A DNA stretch of 12,436 bases from JBDTMC01 sp039934475 (GTDB taxonomy: Bacteria; Acidobacteriota; Terriglobia; Bryobacterales; Bryobacteraceae), in NCBI GenBank assembly GCA_039934475.1, contig JBDTMC010000218.1, positions 1 through 12,436 on the forward strand, written 5' to 3'. The first letter of the stretch is position 1, and the number at the start of each line of letters is the position of its first letter. Both the position numbers and the translations under genes were made by a program. The notes beneath the pieces were generated by a model. The model made no database searches, was not told the DNA's origin, and was given only the letters and a program-made list of their open reading frames with translations. Positions 7,653 to 12,436 of this stretch are shown here, in pieces.

Positions 7653-8585
7653 CTACTTCACGGCCAGCATCCGGTCAACCGGGACGCGGGCGCGAGCGAT
7701 CAAATCGGCCGACAGTTCCACACGAGGCGAAAGCGTACGCAGGCTGTCGCGCAGCTTTTCCAAAGAATTGCGCTTCATGTACGGGCACTCGCTGCAATTG
7801 CAATTCTCGTTCGGGACGAAGTAGAAGCTCTTTTGCGGGGCCAGTTTGTGGAGCGAGTGCTGGACGCCGCTCTCGGTCATAACGATGAATTCATTGGCCG
7901 GTTGAGAGACGCACCAATCGATGATGCCGGACGTGGAACCGATGTAGTCGGCCATGGCGAGCACGTCAGCGGGACATTCGGGGTGGGCGGCGATAAGGGC
8001 TTCAGGATGCTCGACGCGGGCCGCGGCCAGGCGGCGTGCGGTAAACGTGGCGTGGACAATGCAGGCGCCCTGCCAGATGCGCATGTTCTCGCGCCCGGTC
8101 TGCTTCTTCACCCAATTGCCGAGGTTGATGTCGGGAAGAAAGAGGATGGGCTTGTCGGCTGGGATGGAGTTGACGATGGCTACGGCGTTGCGCGACGTGC
8201 AGAGGATGTCACTTTCTGCCTTCACTTCGACGGACGTGTTGATGTAACTAACCACAACGTGATCGGGAAAACGGTTCTTGACGGCGCGAACCTGCTCCAC
8301 GGGGCAGGATTCGACCAGCGAGCAACTGGCGTCCTTATCGGGGACGATGACGATCTTGTCGGGATTCAGTACTTTAGCGGTCTCAGCCATAAACCAGACA
8401 CCGCAGAAGGAGATGACGTCGCCCTCGAAATCCTTTGCCTTGCGGGAGAGTTCGAGGCTATCGCCGATGACGTCGGCCAGTTCCTGGATTTCAGTGTCTA
8501 CGTAATGGTGGGCGAGGAGGATAGCGCGCTTTTCACGCTTTAGTTCGAGGATCTCCTCCGCCAGTGAGAGTGACGTGGCAGGCAT
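7653..8585 (-). CDS. nadA: Quinolinate synthase NadA
   Basis: This 310-residue cytosolic enzyme condenses iminoaspartate (from NadB) with dihydroxyacetone phosphate to form quinolinate, the de novo NAD precursor. It has the short bacterial/archaeal length (about 300) rather than the 347 residues of E. coli NadA. The cluster ligands are visible: C61 (FCGVWFMAETAKVLNP), C175 (WQGACIVHATF) and the C-terminal cysteine group C262/C264/C267 (NCNCSECPYMKRN), of which the last probably binds the [4Fe-4S] cluster. Substrate-binding segments LLAHHYVD, GDSLELSRKA and HPECP are also conserved. The ATG at 8585 is the only reasonable start, because the frame meets a TGA about 24 nt upstream. Its ribosome-binding site is weak. 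It is the first gene of the nadA-moaA pair; nadB and nadC are not in this window. Confidence 0.97.
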   Translation of the reverse strand: MPATSLSLAEEILELKREKRAILLAHHYVDTEIQELADVIGDSLELSRKAKDFEGDVISFCGVWFMAETAKVLNPDKIVIVPDKDASCSLVESCPVEQVRAVKNRFPDHVVVSYINTSVEVKAESDILCTSRNAVAIVNSIPADKPILFLPDINLGNWVKKQTGRENMRIWQGACIVHATFTARRLAAARVEHPEALIAAHPECPADVLAMADYIGSTSGIIDWCVSQPANEFIVMTESGVQHSLHKLAPQKSFYFVPNENCNCSECPYMKRNSLEKLRDSLRTLSPRVELSADLIARARVPVDRMLAVK

Positions 8586-8605
8586 GTAGGACCGCTTCAG
8601 TCTTC

Positions 8606-8611
8606 ATTGTA
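8606..8611 (-). promoter_or_regulatory. Possible -10 box for nadA-moaA
   Basis: On the minus strand TACAAT (8611-8606) matches TATAAT at five of six positions and lies 20 nt upstream of the nadA ATG, leaving a leader of about 14 nt. The -35 position is GC-rich and does not match the consensus, so this is only a weak candidate. Confidence 0.25.
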
Positions 8612-8632
8612 CCGCAGCGGACACGGACGCCC

Positions 8633-8666
8633 GGGAAATGGAGTAGGGAAAAGGGAATAGGTAGAT
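8633..8666 (+). repeat. Imperfect G-rich heptamer tandem repeat
   Basis: Five consecutive units read GGGAAAT, GGAGTA, GGGAAAA, GGGAATA and GGTAGAT. The plus strand is thus a purine-rich tract with five G-runs spaced 4-5 nt apart. It sits in the gap between the divergent nadA and sigma-54 activator genes, ending about 30 nt before the activator start. It may be a degenerate microsatellite or a two-tier G-quadruplex former in the activator leader; no protein-binding consensus is recognised. Confidence 0.5.
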
Positions 8667-8687
8667 TTTGTTTTTAAAGTTTGTCCC

Positions 8688-8692
8688 GGAAG
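8688..8692 (+). promoter_or_regulatory. Ribosome-binding site that decides the activator start
   Basis: GGAAG at 8688-8692 is followed by a 5-nt spacer and ATG at 8698. This favours ATG 8698 over the in-frame upstream TTG at 8668, whose extra residues (FLKFVPEVS) resemble no family sequence. Confidence 0.55.
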
Positions 8693-8697
8693 TGTCG

Positions 8698-10164
8698 ATG
8701 GATGGGAGGCAATCAAGAGAGCGTGACGTGATACCTGATGCGAACAGTAAGCGGCGGGTGCTATGGATTCCCCCAGGCGGGATGGCCGGGGGGAATCTCG
8801 GTTCTGGCCTGGACGATGAGGCTTGGGAAGTGGAAGTCTGCCGCGACGCGCTGGAGGCGGTAGGGCGGTTGCGAAGCGCGGCCTATCAGGCGTTGGTGGC
8901 GTCTGTGCCGCTGTTGGATTGGACGCCGGAGGAACTGCTGGAAGAGGCGCTCCGGGCTAACCGGCAGGTGTCGATCATCATTCACTATCCCGAAGCGGGC
9001 ATCGCCGATGCGGCGCGCCTGACACGACTCGGGGCAGTGGACGTACTAGGGGCGGAAGCCGGGGCCGCCGAAGTCCGGGCGGCTGTAGCGCGGGCGGTTG
9101 AGGCAACAGCGGGAGGTTTTCCCCGCGAACCGTGGCGGAACCTGCTGGTGGGTGAGAGTCAGGGAATCCAGAATGTGTGCGAAGTGATCCGGCTGGTAGG
9201 GTCGCGGCGGTGTACGGTACTGGTGACGGGTGAGACGGGGACAGGTAAGGAATTAGTGGCGCGGGCGCTCCACATGTCGGGCGTGCGCGCGCCTTATCCC
9301 ATGGTTGCGGTGAACTGCGGCGCGATTCCCGAGGATCTATTGGAAGCCGAACTGTTTGGCCATGTTAAGGGGGCCTTCACGGGCGCCATTCAGAACCGCG
9401 TGGGCCGGTTTGAACAAGCCAATCGGGGCACACTGTTCCTCGATGAAGTCGGTGATATGCCGATGGAAACACAAGGTAAATTGCTGCGCGTGCTCCAGGA
9501 ACGCGAATTCCAAAGGCTCGGAAGTTCGGACACAGTGAAGGTGGATGTGCGTGTGGTGGCGGCCACGAACGTAGATCTGCTGGAGCGCGTTGAGGATGGG
9601 CGGTTTAGGGAAGATCTCTATTACCGATTGAACGTGGTTCCTGTTTTGATGCCTCCGATGCGGGAACGACCGAGGGATATTCCGCTCCTGGTACACCATT
9701 TCCTCGACAAGATCTGCAAGCAGGAGGAGATTCCGTTGCGACGGATTGCCCCGGAGGCGCTAGACCGGCTTTGCCTCTATCGGTGGCCTGGGAACGTGCG
9801 CCAACTAGAGAACGCCATAGAAATGGCGATTGCGCTTTCTGACCAGAGGCTGACGCTCTTTTCGGGTGATTTCCCACTACCGGCGGTGACCCGTGCGAGG
9901 CCTGATGTAGCACCTTCGGAAGCGCGAGTCTCGCTGCCGGAAGGCGGGCTGGACTACGAGCAGACGGTGAGTGGATTTGAACGGCACATTCTGGAGCAGG
10001 CGCTGCGCCGGACGCGAGGCAACAAGAAGGCGGCGGCGGATATGCTGCGGCTGAAGCGAACTACGCTTTCGGCGAAACTGCGGAGCCTGGCGATGTGGCC
10101 GGAAGAGAGAATGTCGGCTAGCGCTGCAGTGGGTCTTCCATTTCCGGCGGCGTGGCGTGGATGA
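8698..10164 (+). CDS. Sigma-54-dependent transcription activator with degenerate receiver domain
   Basis: This 488-residue bacterial enhancer-binding protein of NtrC type hydrolyses ATP to open sigma-54 promoter complexes. The N-terminal part (about 19-138) has the alternating helix/strand pattern of a response-regulator receiver (VLWIPP, YQALVASVPL, VSIIIHYPEA, RLGAVDVL), but the acidic pair, the phospho-acceptor Asp and the conserved Lys are absent. The AAA+ domain (about 148-385) is intact: Walker A GETGTGKE (178-185), sigma-54-contacting GAFTGA (225-230), Walker B GTLFLDE (244-250), sensor I AATN (288-291), REDLYYRLN (304-312) and sensor II WPGNVRQLEN (363-372). A Fis-type helix-turn-helix follows at 427-466 (FERHILEQALRRTRGNKKAAADML, then RTTLSAKLR). 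No histidine kinase is adjacent. The last 47 nt overlap the convergent ThyX-family gene. No -24/-12 promoter is seen in the window gaps, so its targets probably lie elsewhere. Confidence 0.93.
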   Translation: MDGRQSRERDVIPDANSKRRVLWIPPGGMAGGNLGSGLDDEAWEVEVCRDALEAVGRLRSAAYQALVASVPLLDWTPEELLEEALRANRQVSIIIHYPEAGIADAARLTRLGAVDVLGAEAGAAEVRAAVARAVEATAGGFPREPWRNLLVGESQGIQNVCEVIRLVGSRRCTVLVTGETGTGKELVARALHMSGVRAPYPMVAVNCGAIPEDLLEAELFGHVKGAFTGAIQNRVGRFEQANRGTLFLDEVGDMPMETQGKLLRVLQEREFQRLGSSDTVKVDVRVVAATNVDLLERVEDGRFREDLYYRLNVVPVLMPPMRERPRDIPLLVHHFLDKICKQEEIPLRRIAPEALDRLCLYRWPGNVRQLENAIEMAIALSDQRLTLFSGDFPLPAVTRARPDVAPSEARVSLPEGGLDYEQTVSGFERHILEQALRRTRGNKKAAADMLRLKRTTLSAKLRSLAMWPEERMSASAAVGLPFPAAWRG

Positions 10165-11572
10165 GATGCCCTAATTCGGGCTCAACCTGCAACATCCGCT
10201 CGCGCATTTGCCAAGCGATGCGGCGGTAGCTGAAGTGGCCCTTGACGCCGCTGCGGAGGCGCGAAATGTACTCGGCCTCGGCGAAATCCATTTTGAAAAG
10301 GAAACGGGAGCGCGCGGCAAACGGCAAAAGGTAATGCGCGCCGGGTGAAGGTAGCTCGCGCGACGCCTGGAATGCCTGTTCCATCGCGGCGCTGTACTGC
10401 GGCAGCACACCAGCATCGACTACGGCCTCCGGTGTTTCGTAACCGTGCTGCGCCGTGTAGTCCTGGCGATATTGCTGGCAGCGGCGGTGGCGGTGCAGGT
10501 CGCGGTAGGCGCCGATGTCTATCAGCATGTCGTAGGCGTAGAGATTCCCACGGAAGCCGCGAATCAAATCCTCGCGACGAGACCGGGATTGCAGGGCAGT
10601 CTCAATGACTTCGGCGCGGAGTGAGGTGCTCCAGCCACGCGCCAGTTCGTACAGTTCGCGGAAGGGCCGATCGGTGACCGGGTAGAGTAGCGTGGCGACG
10701 ATGTCGGCTGGGGTATCTACCGGCTTGACGAGATCCACTCCAGGCACTCCGGCCACCCCACTCGGAGGGAGATTCTGCTGCGCCCACTGGCGTAGATCCG
10801 CCTGCGACTGCCGGAGATGCTCATCGGGTTCAACGTATTTGGCTAGTGTGGGGGCGACGGGTTCCGTGGTGTGTTCGTCCCACACGCAAGCCGGCGTGGC
10901 AGCACAAGCGGCTGCGGCTTCGACGCCCAGGCTGCGAAGTTCCTCATATTCCGAAGTCTTTAGGCGGCGGATCTGGCGTTCGAGGGTACGGATGCTGGTG
11001 ACTTGGCCAACTCCAGTGGGTACGCCAAAGAAGAGGAGATAGCGCGCGACGTCGAAAGCACGCGCGGTGAGATTGCGCTCGTAGGCGTCGACCTTCATTG
11101 TTTCGGGACGGGGAAGACGGCCGCGCAGGTGTTCCAGGACCTGGCCGTGAATTTCTTTGTAAGCGGCAAGGAGTCTAGCGCCGGCTGCGTGGTAGGTGGC
11201 GGATTGCTCGACGGTGAACTCGGGCGGGACAATGAACCCGGAGGTCCCGAAGTCCTGGTAGCGGGAGGAGCGGGCCTGGCCATCCCACAGCTGTTCATCC
11301 TCAATCTCAGTGGCGGCCAGTTCGCTCACGCCCTCGAAACACAGGACCACATGGCCGAGGTCGGCGATGGAGGCGTGTCCGTACTGGAAGTAGAAGCTTT
11401 CCAGGAATTTGCGTGAATCGTGGGTACGGACCCAGTCGATGGAAGCGCGAATAGAGTCCGGTGAGCGGCTATAGCGCGCCAGGGCATAGGCGCACTTTTC
11501 GGGTGGCATCGGGGCCACGGTGAGGACGCGGCTAGGTTTGGGTTCGGGCAAACCGCTATCATATCGGTTCAT
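10118..11572 (-). CDS. thyX: Tandem-domain ThyX-family protein (flavin-dependent thymidylate synthase-like)
   Basis: Starting at the MNRY Met (11572) the protein has 484 residues, about twice a normal ThyX (about 220-250). Two ThyX-like halves are visible. Domain 1 (about 17-215) has YGHASIADL (64-72, compare HGHxSPxEH), SELAATEIEDEQLWDGQARSSRY (83-105), and a late TSIRTLERQIRRL segment like the VNARSL..LR of ThyX. Domain 2 (about 290-475) has RHRRCQQYRQDY (361-372) and a late EYISRLRSGVKGHFSYRRIA segment. The ThyX signature is RHRxxSxNExSxRY; domain 1 keeps only S-x-R-Y and domain 2 keeps only RHR. ThyX makes dTMP from dUMP with FAD, NADPH and methylene-tetrahydrofolate, with active sites at subunit interfaces. 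dut and dcd next door support a role in dTMP metabolism, but activity is not certain. Starts further upstream, up to 11722, would only add antisense-dut sequence; RVLTVAPMPPEK is probably near the true N-terminus. The 3' end overlaps the activator gene by 47 nt. Confidence 0.82.
   Translation of the reverse strand: MNRYDSGLPEPKPSRVLTVAPMPPEKCAYALARYSRSPDSIRASIDWVRTHDSRKFLESFYFQYGHASIADLGHVVLCFEGVSELAATEIEDEQLWDGQARSSRYQDFGTSGFIVPPEFTVEQSATYHAAGARLLAAYKEIHGQVLEHLRGRLPRPETMKVDAYERNLTARAFDVARYLLFFGVPTGVGQVTSIRTLERQIRRLKTSEYEELRSLGVEAAAACAATPACVWDEHTTEPVAPTLAKYVEPDEHLRQSQADLRQWAQQNLPPSGVAGVPGVDLVKPVDTPADIVATLLYPVTDRPFRELYELARGWSTSLRAEVIETALQSRSRREDLIRGFRGNLYAYDMLIDIGAYRDLHRHRRCQQYRQDYTAQHGYETPEAVVDAGVLPQYSAAMEQAFQASRELPSPGAHYLLPFAARSRFLFKMDFAEAEYISRLRSGVKGHFSYRRIAWQMRERMLQVEPELGHLIHATPPEMEDPLQR
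11551..11569. promoter_or_regulatory. 19-bp dyad at the divergent thyX/dut start junction
   Basis: AACCGCTATCATATCGGTT is a near-perfect palindrome: eight of nine positions per arm pair around a central C. It ends one base before the thyX start codon and 2 nt before the dut ATG. It contains TATCAT (11557-11562), a possible -10 that would start a leaderless dut mRNA at about 11569-11571. On the other strand TTTAAT (11582-11577) lies just before the thyX ATG. The dyad has the size and form of an operator, but the regulator is unknown. Confidence 0.45.
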
Positions 11573-12002
11573 GCGCATTAAACTCAAAAAACTGGCGGCG
11601 GAGGCGGAACTGCCGCAGTACGCACACGGGCCGGACGAAGACGCGGGAATGGATCTGAAGGCGTTAGAGGATAGGTTGCTGGCGCCCGGCGTACCGCAGG
11701 CGGTCCCCACCGGGCTCTCCATTGAGTTGCCGCCGGGTTATGAGGCGCAGATTCGCCCTCGCAGCGGCCTGGCGTTGAAGCACGCGATTACCGTTCCAAA
11801 CGCGCCGGCGACGATTGATCCCGGGTACCGGGGTGAGATCCGGGTGATCCTTCTGAACCTGGGGCGCGAGGATTACGCGATCCATAAAGGCGACCGCATT
11901 GCCCAGATGGTGATCGCGAAGTACGAAGCAATTGAATGGGCGGAAGGCGAGTTGGGAGACAGCGTGAGAGGAGCGGGCGGGTTTGGATCGTCCGGGCGTT
12001 AG
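11571..12002 (+). CDS. dut: Deoxyuridine 5'-triphosphate nucleotidohydrolase (dUTPase)
   Basis: This 143-residue trimeric-type dUTPase hydrolyses dUTP to dUMP and pyrophosphate, keeping uracil out of DNA and supplying dUMP for thymidylate synthesis. All five family motifs are present: I AGMDLKA (25-31), II PRSGLA (63-68), III APATIDPGYRGEI (78-90, catalytic-site D83), IV GDRIAQMVI (107-115) and V RGAGGFGSSG (133-142, the flexible lid over the active site). Length is normal. The start MRIKLKKL is chosen because it matches usual dUTPase N-termini; the GTG at 11520 would add 17 unrelated residues antisense to thyX. No Shine-Dalgarno precedes it, so a leaderless or short-leader mRNA is likely. 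The ATG overlaps the ATG of the divergent ThyX-family gene, and the stop overlaps that of the convergent dcd gene. Confidence 0.96.
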   Translation: MRIKLKKLAAEAELPQYAHGPDEDAGMDLKALEDRLLAPGVPQAVPTGLSIELPPGYEAQIRPRSGLALKHAITVPNAPATIDPGYRGEIRVILLNLGREDYAIHKGDRIAQMVIAKYEAIEWAEGELGDSVRGAGGFGSSGR

Positions 12003-12436
12003 TCGTTTTTCATCGAACTGACTTCGGCTGCAAGACGGCTGGCGAGAGGGGTGGTCTGGCCCGCGTATTTGTTTTTTGGCTTGAGGTAGTAGGGAACCGA
12101 CACTGGCGAGGAAAGTTGCTCAAAGGTGAATGAGCAGATACGCATACCGGGATAGAGGGCGACGGGCATGCGGCCGAGGTTGCTCAGTTCGAGGGTCGCT
12201 TTGCCGCGCCAGCCGGGATCGAACAGGCCTGCTGTTCCGTGAACAATGATGCCGATGCGGCCCAGGCTGGAGCGTCCTTCGAGACGGCCCAGGACCTCGG
12301 CGTCCAGTTCCAGAGACTCCTCGGTGATGGCAAGGACGAATTCACGCGGCTGTAGGATGAACGGCTCGCCGGTCGCGACCTCAACAGTCGTCATCAGGTC
12401 CTGAATTTGCACCTTCTCACGCAGATCAATGAACGC
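11999..12436 (-). CDS. dcd: dCTP deaminase, N-terminus cut by window edge
   Basis: The frame is open to the right edge and gives the C-terminal 145 residues of a family usually about 180-195 long, so about 40-45 residues are missing. The visible part starts at AFIDLREK and contains GEPFILQPREFVLAITEE, the core RLEGRSSLGRIGIIVHGTAG and FDPGWRGKATLELSNLG, and LYPGMRICSFTFEQLSSP. EGRSSLGR and the Glu of TLEL correspond to the nucleotide-binding and catalytic positions of E. coli Dcd (S111, R115, E138). The enzyme deaminates dCTP to dUTP, the substrate of the neighbouring dUTPase. The H-x-T-A-G sequence resembles the bifunctional dCTP deaminase/dUTPase type (for example mycobacterial) more than the E. 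coli H-x-T-A-H form. The TAA stop shares bases with the dut TAG. Confidence 0.93.
   Translation of the reverse strand, partial: AFIDLREKVQIQDLMTTVEVATGEPFILQPREFVLAITEESLELDAEVLGRLEGRSSLGRIGIIVHGTAGLFDPGWRGKATLELSNLGRMPVALYPGMRICSFTFEQLSSPVSVPYYLKPKNKYAGQTTPLASRLAAEVSSMKND

Noticed and set aside
7650..8543. Long open frame (297 codons) on the plus strand opposite nadA
   Set aside because: nadA on the other strand has all family motifs. In GC-rich DNA its antisense frame stays open by codon bias, and the antisense product resembles nothing recognisable.
8668..8697. TTG start at 8668 for the sigma-54 activator
   Set aside because: ATG 8698 has a well-spaced GGAAG site, and the extra ten residues match no family pattern.
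11573..11722. N-terminal extension of the ThyX-family protein up to 11722
   Set aside because: The added 50 residues are low-complexity antisense of dut motifs; the family-like sequence begins at about RVLTVAPMPPEK, so the MNRY start at 11572 is preferred.

Overview
The window (12,436 bp, GC-rich, densely coding) looks like chromosome from an Acidobacteriota-type bacterium, probably near Bryobacterales/Solibacter. This is inferred from a very long Oar-like TonB-dependent receptor with an N-terminal carboxypeptidase-regulatory domain, from secreted right-handed beta-helix proteins, and from a tandem-domain ThyX-family protein. There is no rRNA gene to confirm it. I saw no tRNA, CRISPR array, transposase or phage gene.

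Region 1 (1-5956) is an envelope/polymer-uptake type locus. A 1192-residue TonB-dependent outer-membrane receptor (minus strand) lies between two related secreted beta-helix proteins. One is downstream on the same strand, behind a strong hairpin terminator, and is cut by the left window edge. The other is transcribed divergently from a shared AT-rich 139-bp promoter region. The layout suggests that a polymer or glycan is processed at the surface and its products imported, but no substrate or catalytic residue can be named.

Region 2 (5957-6639) is a compact VapBC-type toxin-antitoxin pair: an AbrB-fold antitoxin overlapping a PIN-domain ribonuclease by 20 nt.

Region 3 (6648-8585, minus strand) is a two-gene nadA-moaA operon: quinolinate synthase for NAD and GTP 3',8-cyclase for molybdenum cofactor. 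Both are [4Fe-4S] enzymes with their cysteine ligands intact. A divergent 112-bp gap with an imperfect G-rich heptamer repeat separates it from the next gene.

Region 4 (8698-12436) has no intergenic base, and its genes alternate strands: a sigma-54-dependent transcription activator with a degenerate receiver domain (+), a two-domain ThyX-family protein (-), dUTPase (+) and dCTP deaminase (-, cut by the right edge). The last three make a pyrimidine-to-dTMP route (dCTP to dUTP to dUMP to dTMP). The ThyX and dut start codons overlap on opposite strands (CATG), the dut and dcd stop codons overlap (TTAG), and a near-perfect 19-bp dyad sits on the ThyX/dut start junction. The most unusual item is the ThyX-family protein: its first domain keeps the S-x-R-Y end of the ThyX signature but has lost RHR, while its second domain keeps RHR but has lost the rest.
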